DNA of 9,954 bases from REEB470 sp032117095 (GTDB lineage: Bacteria; Bacillota; Bacilli; Paenibacillales; YIM-B00363): NCBI GenBank assembly GCA_032117095.1, contig JAULZZ010000141.1, forward strand, positions 1 to 9,954, written 5' to 3'. Shown here piece after piece: positions 1-7,947 of the stretch (the stretch's first letter is position 1; every line of letters begins with the position of its first letter). A program made the translations under genes and the position numbers. A model generated the notes under the pieces. The model searched no databases. It was not told where the DNA came from and was given only the letters and a program-made list of their open reading frames with translations.

Positions 1-1042
1 ACGCATAAATGTGTTCGCCAAATAAGCGATAGGTGTCTGCTTGGGCTGTCGCTTGGGCTGCAAGTTGCAATTTTTCGCTCTTTTTTTCTAGCTTTTTTAG
101 TGCTTGTGTGACGAGACGGAGGAGGGGTTGTACAGAAACGGTCGTAGAAGTAGCGCCAGAGGAGAGCGTCGTTTGTGCCAAAAGTGCCTCTTGTACGGAG
201 GGGAACAGGGGATGCGTACCGTGGAGGTGTGTGACAGCGACCACAGAAACGGTCGTGTTTGTCCCGTGTTGGACGAGCTGCGGAGCATAATGATGGGCGT
301 GGATGTCCGCAAACACCGCAACACACACGTCCACTAGGCGTGTCAGGTGGGCAGGCGTCATGCACTGTGGGGTTTCGGGATGCGTGGCGCGAAATCCCAA
401 CTCCGTTGTGAGCAAGGGACCGATCCCCAAAAACGATTGGACGAACCGCTGGGGGACGTGTGCAAGCGGGAGGTCGCATAGATGCGTATGAACCCACTGA
501 TGCCATTGGGCAGCCGAAAACGTCAACGGATCGAGGCGCGTGTGGTGTGGAGGAGGTGCATACACGCTGCCTGGCACGAGCAACCGATGCTGACTAATCG
601 ACGGCGTAATCCGTTTGAGTGCATCGAGTACCCCATTCGTTTGGGGATTGAGTAAGATGAGATTGCTATGTTTGCCCATCCACTCGACGACCATCGTCAC
701 ACGGGGAATGCCATCCCATGCTTCTTTCCGGGCGATTTCGAACGTCACGATTCGTTCCATGCGCGGTTGATGGAGTGCCACGATCGTGCCTTCCTCGATG
801 TATTTGCGTAGTAGCATACAAAAAGCCGAGGGGGCTTGCGGATCGTCTATAGACGTATCGCGTCGGTATATCCCTGGACGCATCGCATGCGTGCGTACGA
901 TCCATTTTTGTGTCGTGCTGTGATGACGTACGGTGAGCTGGACTTCATCGGAATCTCGATGGTGAATTTTCGTAATTTTGCTTCCTACCAAGGGTTGCAA
1001 CTCATGGACGAGTGCGCGGACAACGGTTGCATCAAACGCCAT
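1..1042 (-). CDS. rqcH: Rqc2 homolog RqcH, NFACT family (N-terminal part, cut by window edge)
   Basis: The frame is open from an ATG at 1042 down to the left edge: 347 codons with no stop, so the C-terminal part is missing. The protein starts MAFDATVVRALVHELQPLVG and continues with SAFCMLLRKYIEEG (about residues 72-85) and VEWMGKHSNLILLN, which match the NFACT-N domain of RqcH/fibronectin-binding-protein-A-like proteins. In this family RqcH binds stalled 50S subunits carrying peptidyl-tRNA and recruits tRNA-Ala to add C-terminal alanine tails that mark the nascent chain for degradation. A Lys/Glu/Gln-rich stretch near the window edge (LKKLEKKSEKLQ) should be the start of the coiled-coil arms. 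The Asp-Arg pair essential for tRNA recruitment in the B. subtilis protein appears here as Glu96-Arg97. A GAAAGGA ribosome binding site lies 9 nt before the ATG. The gene is divergent from rpsU. Identification is by sequence recognition and is firm. Confidence 0.92.
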   Translation of the reverse strand, partial: MAFDATVVRALVHELQPLVGSKITKIHHRDSDEVQLTVRHHSTTQKWIVRTHAMRPGIYRRDTSIDDPQAPSAFCMLLRKYIEEGTIVALHQPRMERIVTFEIARKEAWDGIPRVTMVVEWMGKHSNLILLNPQTNGVLDALKRITPSISQHRLLVPGSVYAPPPHHTRLDPLTFSAAQWHQWVHTHLCDLPLAHVPQRFVQSFLGIGPLLTTELGFRATHPETPQCMTPAHLTRLVDVCVAVFADIHAHHYAPQLVQHGTNTTVSVVAVTHLHGTHPLFPSVQEALLAQTTLSSGATSTTVSVQPLLRLVTQALKKLEKKSEKLQLAAQATAQADTYRLFGEHIYA

Positions 1043-1082
1043 CGATACACGTCCTTTCTCGGAATGAACCCTGTCTTCTTAC

Positions 1083-1111
1083 ACGGTACACTACGCTTGC
1101 GCTTCTGTCAA
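1083..1111 (-). promoter_or_regulatory. Candidate promoter for rqcH
   Basis: On the minus strand a perfect -35 hexamer TTGACA (1111-1106) is followed after 17 bp by TACCGT (1088-1083), a poor -10 box. It lies about 40 nt upstream of the rqcH ATG and faces away from the rpsU promoter. The -35 is convincing and the -10 is weak, so the exact promoter is uncertain. Confidence 0.4.
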
Positions 1112-1158
1112 AATGGAAAATACGTCCCTCACGCACATCCGTCCCCTATTTTCACCCA

Positions 1159-1187
1159 TTGACAAAGGGGATGGGCTTACATATAAT
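1159..1187 (+). promoter_or_regulatory. Consensus vegetative promoter of rpsU-yqeY
   Basis: TTGACA (1159-1164) and TATAAT (1182-1187) are separated by exactly 17 bp, a perfect match to the housekeeping sigma-factor consensus. Transcription would start near 1194, giving a leader of about 50 nt before the rpsU start codon. A strong promoter suits a ribosomal protein gene. Confidence 0.9.
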
Positions 1188-1243
1188 GGCTAATAACAGC
1201 CTTGCACACGTGAGGCCTTGTGTACGTGGGGGGAGGGATTAAC

Positions 1244-1417
1244 GTGTCCGAGATAAAAATACGGAAAAATGAGACGATTGATGCCGCACTTCGTCGTTTT
1301 AAGAAAGACATTTCTAAGGATGGCGTGCTTGCCGAAGTAAAAAAACGGAGGCACTACGAGAAACCGAGCGTGAAACGCAAGAAAAAATCGGAAGCAGCCC
1401 GTAAGCGTAAGTTCTAG
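1244..1417 (+). CDS. rpsU: 30S ribosomal protein S21
   Basis: A 57-residue, very basic protein of the usual S21 length. It contains IRKNETIDAALRRFK at the N-terminus and the hallmark tail YEKPSVKRKKKSEAARKRKF. S21 is a small-subunit protein near the 3' end of 16S rRNA that assists initiation. I chose the GTG at 1244 because it gives the family N-terminus (V/M-SEIKIRKNE) and has a strong purine-rich ribosome binding site, GGGGGGAGGG, about 5-7 nt upstream. A GTG at 1220 is in frame, but it would add eight unconserved residues and use up the ribosome binding site. The gene is followed after 10 nt by yqeY, as in Bacillus and relatives, so the two are almost certainly cotranscribed. Confidence 0.96.
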   Translation: MSEIKIRKNETIDAALRRFKKDISKDGVLAEVKKRRHYEKPSVKRKKKSEAARKRKF

Positions 1418-1427
1418 GGAGGTCCTG

Positions 1428-1871
1428 ATGCATCTCATTGAACAGTTGACGGCAGACATGCATGCGCTGATGAAAAGTGGGGATAAGTTTTCTCTATCTG
1501 TGGTACGGTTTATCCTTGCTGCGGTGAAGAATGTTGCGATTGCGCTACGCACACCATTGACGGATGAGCAAGTGCTTGACGTGTTGGTGCGTGAGGTCAA
1601 GCAACGTCGTGAAGCGATCGAAGAATTTGCTAAGTCTGGACGCACAGATCTTGTCGCCCAGTATGAAGCAGAAATTGCAATTATGCAGCGGTACATGCCA
1701 CAGCCACTCGACCACGCGGCACTTGAACAATACATCAGACGTGCGATTGAAGACGTGCAGGCGACATCAAAAAAAGACATGGGCAAGGTCATGGCGACTT
1801 TATTGCCACACATCAAAGGACGTGCAGACAACAAAGTCGTCAACCAGCTCGTCATGCAATGGCTGACGTAA
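1428..1871 (+). CDS. yqeY: GatB/YqeY domain-containing protein
   Basis: A 147-residue protein matching the free-standing YqeY family in length and sequence. Features are an N-terminal LTADMHALMKSGDKFSLSVVRF region, the central EVKQRREAIEEFAKSGR helix, AQYEAEIAIMQRYMPQPL, and the C-terminal KKDMGKVMATLLPHIKGRAD with the conserved DMGKVM and GRAD elements. The fold resembles the tail domain of GatB, the subunit of tRNA-dependent amidotransferase that contacts tRNA. The role of the free-standing protein is not settled, and a tRNA-linked function is inferred from the fold. The start is firm: AGGGAGGT sits a few bases before the ATG and overlaps the rpsU stop region. It is the second and last gene of the rpsU operon. 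Confidence 0.93.
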   Translation: MHLIEQLTADMHALMKSGDKFSLSVVRFILAAVKNVAIALRTPLTDEQVLDVLVREVKQRREAIEEFAKSGRTDLVAQYEAEIAIMQRYMPQPLDHAALEQYIRRAIEDVQATSKKDMGKVMATLLPHIKGRADNKVVNQLVMQWLT

Positions 1872-1879
1872 TTTTGCAC

Positions 1880-1920
1880 AACGCCCCCTAACACGACATA
1901 TAGGGGAGCGTTGTTTGTGT
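1880..1920 (+). terminator. Probable terminator after yqeY
   Basis: The arms AACGC-CCCCTA and TAGGGG-A-GCGTT form an 11-bp stem with one bulged A and a 10-nt loop (1880-1912), followed by a broken T-rich tail, TTGTTTGTGT. The weak U-tract suggests partial termination, so some read-through from the rpsU promoter into valS is possible. Confidence 0.6.
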
Positions 1921-2004
1921 ATTCATCGACTTACCTAAAGAAATAGCCATATGCGATTCATATTTTTAAGAAGAATTACACCTGTTCCGAAAGGCGGAAA
2001 AAAT

Positions 2005-4701
2005 GTGCAACAGCATCAAGCGGGGTCCATGAGCACGACGTATGACCCACAAAACATCGAGAAAAAGTGGTATGCGACTTGGGTAGAAAAAGGGGTTTTC
2101 CAGGCGGGAAAGCGTCCCACTGCCCCGCCGTATACGATCGTAATCCCGCCCCCGAACGTGACAGGCGCACTGCATATCGGTCATGCGCTGGACAACACCT
2201 TACAAGACGTATTGATTCGCTGGAAACGGATGCAAGGGTTTGACGCTTTGTATTTGCCGGGGACGGACCATGCGGGCATTTCGACGCAAGTCAAAGTAGA
2301 AGCGATGCTCCGAGAGGAAGGCATTGATCGGGCAACACTGGGACGAGACGGTTTTTTACAACGGGTATGGGCATGGAAGGCGCAGTGTGCGACGCACATT
2401 CATGCACAATGGGCGACATTGGGGTTGTCTTTGGACTATTCGCGCGAGCGGTTCACGTTGGACGAAGGACTGTCCAAAGCCGTGCGTGCGCTGTTCGTCC
2501 GTTTGTACGAGCAAGGGCTCATTTATCGGGGAAAATATATGATTCACTGGGATCCCGTCGCGCAAACCGCCCTTTCGGATATGGAAGTCGAATACAAAGA
2601 AGTGCAAGGGGCATTGTATCATTTGGCGTATCCGCTCGAAGACAGTGATGCGACGATCGTGGTGGCTACGACACGTCCAGAGACGATGCTCGGCGATACC
2701 GCAGTGGCGGTGCATCCCGCAGACGAGCGTTATGCCGCATACATAGGGAAAATGATTTGCTTGCCGCTCACCCAACGGCGCATTCCGATCGTCGCTGACG
2801 ATCAGGTCGATCCGACATTTGGCAGTGGGGCAGTGAAAATTACGCCTGCACATGATTTGTTCGACTTTGAATTGGCACAACGTCATGGCTTGCCGAGCAT
2901 TGCGATCATCGATGAAACAGGACGGATGAACGACGAAGCACTTGCCTTCGCAGGCATGGATCGCTTCGCCTGTCGCAAACAAATTGTAGCACAACTGCAA
3001 CATCTCGGGGTGCTTGTGCACACCCAACCACACGTGCACCAAGTCGGTCACAGCCAGCGCAGTGGGGCCGTCATTGAACCGATGTTGTCCGTACAGTGGT
3101 TCGTGAAGATGAAGCCCCTCGCTGACCGCGCACGCCAGCAGGATGCGCACGCCAATACGGATGATACGTCCCAACGAGGAGAGCGGTTCATCCCTTCTCG
3201 ATTTGAACTGACGTATCGTCGATGGATGGAAGAAATGCGCGATTGGTGCATTTCACGACAACTTTGGTGGGGGCATCGCATTCCCGCATGGTATTGTACG
3301 GACTGTGGGGAAGTGACGGTTGCCAAAGACGACCCCATACAATGTGCGCATTGTGGCTCCTCGCATATTCACCAAGACGAAGACGTATTGGATACGTGGT
3401 TCTCCTCTGCGTTGTGGCCATTTTCGACGTTAGGTTGGCCAGAACAACGCACGGACTACCAGCGGTATTTCCCTACGCAAGTGCTCGTCACGGGCTACGA
3501 TATTATCTTTTTCTGGGTCGCGCGCATGATCGTGATGGGACTCGAATGTACGAATACGGTTCCCTTTGAGACGGTGCTTATTCACGGGCTCGTGCGCGAC
3601 GGGGAAGGACGAAAAATGTCCAAATCGCTTGGCAATGGGGTTGATCCGATCGATGTCATTTCGCGGTACGGCGCCGATGCCTTGCGCTTTATGCTAGCGA
3701 CGACGAGCACACCAGGGCAAGACGTGCGTTTTCGCTGGGAGCGTGTCGAGCAAGCGCGTAATTTTGCCAACAAACTGTGGAATGCAGCACGTTTTTTGTT
3801 GATGAATGTGCAAGAAGCAGAGGAAGCCGTCGGCGAACCACACGGGATGGATGAGGCACTTTCGACGGCGGACGAGTGGATTTTGCACCGCCTCAACGAG
3901 ACGATCTTGCACGTCACAGACGGATTACAACGATACGATTTTGGGGAAAGCGGTCGGGCGTTATACGATTTTGTGTGGGACGACGTGTGTGATTGGTACA
4001 TCGAAATCGCAAAAATGGCATTGTACGGCAATGCGCCACACGCACGCCAACGCACACAACGGGTGTTGATCACAGTGCTTCGCGACACATTAAAACTACT
4101 TCATCCGTTCATGCCGTTTATTACGGAAGAAATATGGGCACATTTGCCAAAGGGGAACGACGAAGAAATGGTCGTCTTGGCGTCTTGGCCCGTCTACGCG
4201 GTGCAACGCATACAGCCCGAATCTGTTGCGCAGATGAACACGTTGATGACGATCATTCATGCGGTACGGAACATGCGTGCCGAAAAACAAGTGCCACTCC
4301 ACCAAAAAATTGTGTTGTTGTTGCGTCCAGCAGACGACGCCATTGCGACAACGTTAAAGCAAAATGAGGCATTGCTCGTGCGGTTTGCCCAGACGTCTGC
4401 ATTGACGATCGATCCGATGCTCCAAGCGCCAGATCAAGTGTTGACGCTCGTCGTGCCTGGCGTAGAAATTTACGTCCCGATGCAGGAGTTGTTCGATATT
4501 GGGGAAGAAGCAGCACGACTTGCACGCGAACGGGGGCGACTCGATGGGGAAGTCGAGCGGATTGAACAAAAGTTGAAAAATGACCAATTTATGTGCAAAG
4601 CGCCCGAAGCCGTCGTGACGGCAGAACGTCAAAAATTAGAGACGTACACACAACAAAGACAACGGGTGCTCGAGCGCCTCGCCGAGTTGGGGAGGGGATA
4701 A
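2005..4701 (+). CDS. valS: Valyl-tRNA synthetase
   Basis: Class I aminoacyl-tRNA synthetase that charges tRNA-Val. From the chosen GTG the protein has 898 residues, normal for the family. It shows PPPNVTGALHIGH with the HIGH motif at residues 57-60 and the editing-domain segment TTRPETMLGDTAVAVHP at about 222-238. A zinc-ribbon-like pair of CxxC motifs lies at C431/C434 and C447/C450. The KMSKS loop is at 537-541 in GRKMSKSLGNGVDP. An Arg/Glu-rich C-terminal tRNA-binding coiled coil covers about 835-895. The frame extends upstream to an ATG at 1951, but the GTG at 2005 has AAGGCGG 7 nt upstream. It also places YDPQNIEKKWY about 15 residues in, as in relatives. An ATG at 2029 is a weaker alternative. 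folC follows 3 nt downstream. I see no T-box leader. Confidence 0.96.
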   Translation: MQQHQAGSMSTTYDPQNIEKKWYATWVEKGVFQAGKRPTAPPYTIVIPPPNVTGALHIGHALDNTLQDVLIRWKRMQGFDALYLPGTDHAGISTQVKVEAMLREEGIDRATLGRDGFLQRVWAWKAQCATHIHAQWATLGLSLDYSRERFTLDEGLSKAVRALFVRLYEQGLIYRGKYMIHWDPVAQTALSDMEVEYKEVQGALYHLAYPLEDSDATIVVATTRPETMLGDTAVAVHPADERYAAYIGKMICLPLTQRRIPIVADDQVDPTFGSGAVKITPAHDLFDFELAQRHGLPSIAIIDETGRMNDEALAFAGMDRFACRKQIVAQLQHLGVLVHTQPHVHQVGHSQRSGAVIEPMLSVQWFVKMKPLADRARQQDAHANTDDTSQRGERFIPSRFELTYRRWMEEMRDWCISRQLWWGHRIPAWYCTDCGEVTVAKDDPIQCAHCGSSHIHQDEDVLDTWFSSALWPFSTLGWPEQRTDYQRYFPTQVLVTGYDIIFFWVARMIVMGLECTNTVPFETVLIHGLVRDGEGRKMSKSLGNGVDPIDVISRYGADALRFMLATTSTPGQDVRFRWERVEQARNFANKLWNAARFLLMNVQEAEEAVGEPHGMDEALSTADEWILHRLNETILHVTDGLQRYDFGESGRALYDFVWDDVCDWYIEIAKMALYGNAPHARQRTQRVLITVLRDTLKLLHPFMPFITEEIWAHLPKGNDEEMVVLASWPVYAVQRIQPESVAQMNTLMTIIHAVRNMRAEKQVPLHQKIVLLLRPADDAIATTLKQNEALLVRFAQTSALTIDPMLQAPDQVLTLVVPGVEIYVPMQELFDIGEEAARLARERGRLDGEVERIEQKLKNDQFMCKAPEAVVTAERQKLETYTQQRQRVLERLAELGRG

Positions 4702-4704
4702 GTC

Positions 4705-6048
4705 GTGTATGAGACGGCGGAGGAAGCGATCGCTTGGTTGACACGGCGCATGCCCCAGCACGGCATGAAATTTGGACTCGACAGAATGGAAGCGATGTTG
4801 GAACGGCTCGCCCATCCCCAGCGGCGTTTGCGGTTCATTCACGTGGCGGGGACGAATGGAAAAGGGTCTACGTGTGTATTTTTGGCACACATTTTACAAG
4901 AAGCAGGGTACGAAGTCGGGTTGTTCACGTCCCCCTATATCCAACGATTTACGAATCGTATCCAAGTGAATGGACAAGACATTTCGGACCATGCTTTGGT
5001 CGAACTCGTCAATATCATAAAGCCCCTCGCCGAAGAAGTGGCAAAAACACACGGAGAGGTGACGATGTTCGAGTGCAGCACGCTGGTGGCATTGCTGTAT
5101 TTTGCGCGGGTCGCGTGCGTCGATGTCGTCGTGTGGGAAACGGGATTGGGTGGACGGCTCGATGCAACGAACGTTGTGGTTCCACTCGTTTCCATCATTA
5201 CGACGATTGGATATGACCATCAAGACGTGCTTGGAGAGACGTTGCCCCTTATCGCGGCCGAAAAGGCAGGGATTATTAAAGGGGGCGTGAGTGTCGTCAC
5301 AGCGGTCAGTCAACCCGAAGCATGGGCGGTGATCGCAGCAAAAGCAAATGAAAAAAAAGCGAATTTGTACACGTTGGGCACGCAATTTTCGATCGACACG
5401 CGCCACATGCAAGACGGATTGCAACGTTTTGATTTTGTGAGTCCGTTTGGCACGCTTCATGATCTGCACATCACCCTCAACGGGCAATTTCAACAAAAGA
5501 ATGCGGCACTTGCGTTGATGACGACGTGGTTGTTGCGAAACTATTATGCGTTTCATATCGAAGAACAACAGATGCGTGCTGGTTTGAGCAAGACGACGTG
5601 GTGCGGACGACTCGAAACGATCGCGCACGACCCGCATATCGTGTTGGATGGGGCGCACAATCCAGAAGGGGCACAGGCGCTGGCAACGGCCTTACAGACG
5701 TTTTATACGTATGAGCGACTCATTGTCGTCGTTGCGATGATCGATACGAAAGATCACGCCCAATTTTTTGTGCCGTTTGTCGCAGACGTGGACGTATGGG
5801 TCGTGACTCAACCGGCTTTTTTTAAGAAGCAGGACGCCCACGCACTCGCCGACGTGCTCGCACAAACGCTACAACAAGCGTCGATTTCCCCGCACGTGAC
5901 CGTAATTTCACAGTGGGAAACAGCCCTAAAACATGCCCAAACGATCGCCACGGCGAAAGACTTGATCATCGTGACCGGCTCGTTGTATTTTTTGGCGGAT
6001 GCACGGGCACATTTGTTGCAACAACAACCGCAAGACAAAGGATGGTGA
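4705..6048 (+). CDS. folC: Folylpolyglutamate synthase / dihydrofolate synthase
   Basis: Mur-ligase-family enzyme of 447 residues that uses ATP to add glutamate to dihydropteroate or reduced folates, making and retaining folate in the cytoplasm. The P-loop GTNGKGST is at residues 49-56. It is followed by the typical FTSPYIQRFTNRI segment, ETGLGGRLDATNVV, the Mg-binding region GYDHQDVLGETL (169-180) with EKAGIIK, and the C-terminal-domain start VLDGAHNPEGAQAL (313-326). The start is a GTG 3 nt after the valS stop, preceded by GGAGGG inside the end of valS, so it is probably translationally coupled. An overlapping ATG four bases downstream is out of frame. The valS-folC pairing is common in Bacillota. 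Whether the enzyme does both reactions or only polyglutamylation cannot be told by eye. Confidence 0.95.
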   Translation: MYETAEEAIAWLTRRMPQHGMKFGLDRMEAMLERLAHPQRRLRFIHVAGTNGKGSTCVFLAHILQEAGYEVGLFTSPYIQRFTNRIQVNGQDISDHALVELVNIIKPLAEEVAKTHGEVTMFECSTLVALLYFARVACVDVVVWETGLGGRLDATNVVVPLVSIITTIGYDHQDVLGETLPLIAAEKAGIIKGGVSVVTAVSQPEAWAVIAAKANEKKANLYTLGTQFSIDTRHMQDGLQRFDFVSPFGTLHDLHITLNGQFQQKNAALALMTTWLLRNYYAFHIEEQQMRAGLSKTTWCGRLETIAHDPHIVLDGAHNPEGAQALATALQTFYTYERLIVVVAMIDTKDHAQFFVPFVADVDVWVVTQPAFFKKQDAHALADVLAQTLQQASISPHVTVISQWETALKHAQTIATAKDLIIVTGSLYFLADARAHLLQQQPQDKGW

Positions 6049-6056
6049 GAGGGCCC

Positions 6057-7481
6057 ATGGCAGAAAGTCAACGCATACATTTTATTGGCATCGGGGGCTA
6101 CGGCATGAGTGCGCTGGCACACGTGTTGCTCGATCAAGGGTATACGGTATCTGGCTCAGACGTCGTCGCACAGTCGTCTACAGCGCAATTGGCGCTACGC
6201 GGGGCACACATCCATATTGGGCACGATGCTGCGCATGTCACGGGCGCACACCGCGTCATTTATTCTTCTGCTGTTGCGTCGCACAACGTAGAACGACAGG
6301 CCGCACAAGCGCAAGGCATTCCCACGTTGCATCGGGCAGAAGTGTTGGCGGAGTGGTTGCATCGTCAACGGGGCATTGCCGTGACCGGGGCACACGGAAA
6401 GACGACGACCACGTCGCTCATTGCGTTTGTGTTGGAGCAGTGCGGAGTCGACCCAACGTATGTCATTGGCGGAGAATTGATGCATGCGGGACACGGCGCC
6501 AAGGCGGGAAAAGGGGAGTATGTCGTTGCCGAAGCCGATGAAAGTGACGGCACATTTTTATATTATCGGCCACACATGGCGGTCATTACGAACATCGAAG
6601 CGGATCACTTAGAAAACTTTGACGGAGATTTTACGAAACTCGTGGATGCCTATGCACAGTTCATGCGACAAGTAGACCCAGAGGGGCATGTCATCGTGTG
6701 TGTTGACGACCCCATTTTGGCGTCGTTTGTCCAAAATGCAACTATGGATGCGACAACGCACGCACGTCAGGCGCCTTTTTTGACGTATGGATTTCATCCT
6801 CAAGCGACGTATCGGGCGACAGACGTGCAGTTAGACGACCGGCGCGTTGCCTTTGATTTTTGGCAAGGGGACGTACTCAAAGGGCGTATTGCGTTGCCAA
6901 TGCCGGGAAAACACAACATACAAAATGCACTCGCGGCATTGATCGTCTGCGAAAAAGTAGGCGTAGATTTTGTGCGTGCTTGTGAGGCGTTACGACAATT
7001 TCAAGGGACAAAACGGCGGTTTCACGTACTTTACGAAGGGCCTGAACAGCTCATTGTGGACGACTATGCGCACCACCCTACAGAAATTACAGCGACGATC
7101 GCTTCGGCCAAAGCGACGGGGAGACGTGTCGTCGTGGTATTTGAACCCCAGCGATACTCCCGTACGTTTTTTTTGTTAGAGTCGTTTAGTCGTGCGTTCA
7201 AAGAAGCTGATGAAGTGATCATCACGGACATTTATGCCCCAGCAGGGGAACTCCCCAAAGAAGGCGTAAACGCCGAACAACTGACGGAAAAAATACGGGC
7301 GTACAGTCATCCCGATGCACAGTATTTGCCTACGCATGAAGCGGTGCGCAGTGCATTGTGTAGTCGTCCTGCCAAAGGGGAAGTCATCGTGACGATGGGA
7401 GCGGGAAACATTTGGCAAGTCGCCTATGCGCTAGCAAAGCATCGCCAACACGTGCGGGATGGACAGGGGGAGCAGCAGTAG
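6057..7481 (+). CDS. murC: UDP-N-acetylmuramate-L-alanine ligase
   Basis: Cytoplasmic peptidoglycan precursor enzyme that joins L-Ala to UDP-MurNAc using ATP. From the ATG at 6057 it has 474 residues. The N-terminal Rossmann segment IHFIGIGGYGMSALAHVL gives the MurC signature, and the P-loop GAHGKTTT is at 111-118. EADESDG (159-165), NIEADHLENF (179-188) and DDYAHHPTEI (335-344) match the catalytic and third-domain motifs, and VFEPQRYSRT and GAGNIWQV complete the family pattern. An in-frame ATG at 6042 overlaps the folC stop and would add MVRGP. The ATG at 6057 has GAGAGG only 4 nt away, so the exact start is unsettled. The gene lies 8 nt after folC and is the last of the valS operon, before a strong terminator. 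Confidence 0.95.
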   Translation: MAESQRIHFIGIGGYGMSALAHVLLDQGYTVSGSDVVAQSSTAQLALRGAHIHIGHDAAHVTGAHRVIYSSAVASHNVERQAAQAQGIPTLHRAEVLAEWLHRQRGIAVTGAHGKTTTTSLIAFVLEQCGVDPTYVIGGELMHAGHGAKAGKGEYVVAEADESDGTFLYYRPHMAVITNIEADHLENFDGDFTKLVDAYAQFMRQVDPEGHVIVCVDDPILASFVQNATMDATTHARQAPFLTYGFHPQATYRATDVQLDDRRVAFDFWQGDVLKGRIALPMPGKHNIQNALAALIVCEKVGVDFVRACEALRQFQGTKRRFHVLYEGPEQLIVDDYAHHPTEITATIASAKATGRRVVVVFEPQRYSRTFFLLESFSRAFKEADEVIITDIYAPAGELPKEGVNAEQLTEKIRAYSHPDAQYLPTHEAVRSALCSRPAKGEVIVTMGAGNIWQVAYALAKHRQHVRDGQGEQQ

Positions 7482-7505
7482 TCGTTTGAAAACCAATGTC
7501 CATTA

Positions 7506-7538
7506 CATGGATGCGAAAAACGCCTGCGGTATCCCTTC
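7506..7538 (-). pseudogene. Relic of an IS4-type transposase gene
   Basis: This 33-bp stretch matches 30 of 33 bases of 9913-9945, part of the transposase gene at the right edge, in the same orientation. On the minus strand it reads EGIPQAFFASM against EGIQQEFYASM in the intact copy. A stop follows directly (ATG TAA), and just upstream on that strand the frame is broken. A short LEN-coding stretch there may be a remnant of the motif that precedes this segment in IS4 transposases. So it is a decayed fragment, not a gene. The relic may extend a few tens of bases either side beyond clear recognition. Confidence 0.65.
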
Positions 7539-7613
7539 AAATTTTCAAGCAGATAAACGATGAAAACAATGGAGCAAAGTAGGTAAACCGCTAGAAAAGT
7601 AACAGCTACCCGT

Positions 7614-7669
7614 CCCCCCCTTCTTCCCTCGTCACACACAGACGCAGAGGACGAGGAGGGGGATTTTTT
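7614..7669 (+). terminator. Strong terminator after murC
   Basis: CCTCGTC (7627-7633) pairs with GACGAGG (7650-7656), and CCCCC (7616-7620) with GGGGG (7658-7662). There is a small asymmetric bulge on the 5' side and a loop of 16 nt, followed by ATTTTTT. It marks the end of the valS-folC-murC operon about 130 nt after the murC stop. Confidence 0.75.
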
Positions 7670-7742
7670 GGCGATGCCTCTCTGTACTACGACATTCCAT
7701 TCGCATTAAATATTATATGAAAAAAATATACTTATTATAAAA

Positions 7743-7792
7743 ATAAAACTTGACATCGTTTTTTTTTTTTTGTATAATAGGGGTATGCAATG
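7743..7792 (+). promoter_or_regulatory. Promoter P1 with poly-T spacer (repeat copy 1)
   Basis: TTGACA (7750-7755) and TATAAT (7773-7778) are both perfect. The 17-bp spacer is TCG, then 13 T, then G. The 40 bases upstream are almost pure A/T and could act as an UP element. The block from ATAAAAC to GGGGTATGCAATG recurs at 9531-9583, identical except for three extra T there. It is the nearest strong promoter reading towards the secreted FGE-like gene at 8135, with repeat A in between. Confidence 0.85.
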
Positions 7793-7810
7793 AGGAAGGA
7801 GAGATATGCC

Positions 7811-7843
7811 ATGCGAAATCGTGATCACGTACTAAACACGTAA
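7811..7843 (+). CDS. Ten-residue open frame, probably a gene start truncated by repeat A
   Basis: ATG at 7811 is preceded by an excellent ribosome binding site, AAGGAG (7796-7801), at a spacing of 9 nt and sits about 25 nt after the likely transcription start of P1. It encodes MRNRDHVLNT and then a stop. Repeat A begins at about its seventh codon, so the last codons and the stop belong to the repeat. The simplest reading is that this was the start of a longer gene interrupted by insertion of the repeat. A short leader peptide is the alternative. There is no recognisable product. Confidence 0.4.
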   Translation: MRNRDHVLNT

Positions 7844-7947
7844 ACACGGAGTGAATACAGGAAACCTATGGGTTAAAAAAGCACAGTGATTTCTTGTGAG
7901 ATGGGGTTCTTGGTATGGGGACGTTTTTAAACAGTGTTTAGTATCAC
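7830..7947 (-). repeat. Repeat A: MITE-like element, inverted relative to repeat B
   Basis: An element of about 115 bp bounded by the perfect 10-bp inverted repeat TACTAAACAC / GTGTTTAGTA (7830-7839 and 7934-7943). Read on the minus strand it aligns along its whole length with 9285-9392. Shared blocks include GTGATACTAAACACTG, TTAAAAACGTCC, CACAAGAAATCAC, TTTTTAACC and TGTATTCA. It has no coding capacity. TCACG occurs just outside both ends, but TCAC is also next to the equivalent end of repeat B, so I do not rely on it as a target duplication. It lies between P1 and the FGE-like gene. I do not recognise the family. Confidence 0.75.

Noticed and set aside
132..256. The 14-bp direct repeat ACAGAAACGGTCGT at about 132 and 243
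   Set aside because: Both lie within rqcH and encode TTVSV in the protein. This is too short to be more than chance or a small internal similarity.
666..905. Minus-strand frame MDRTHACDASRD... inside rqcH, which first looked like a frameshift in rqcH at the T5 run (905-909)
   Set aside because: Careful reading of the reverse complement keeps the rqcH frame open without a shift (…RHHSTTQKWIVRTHAMRPG…). The 905 frame is a shadow.
1190..1894. 234-residue minus-strand frame opposite rpsU-yqeY, and long opposite frames in valS and folC
   Set aside because: They are antisense shadows of well-recognised genes with family motifs. No ribosome binding sites or recognisable products.
7424..7639. Minus-strand 71-residue frame with a hydrophobic segment
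   Set aside because: It overlaps the murC 3' end, the transposase relic and the terminator, and has no ribosome binding site. It is most likely a chance frame.
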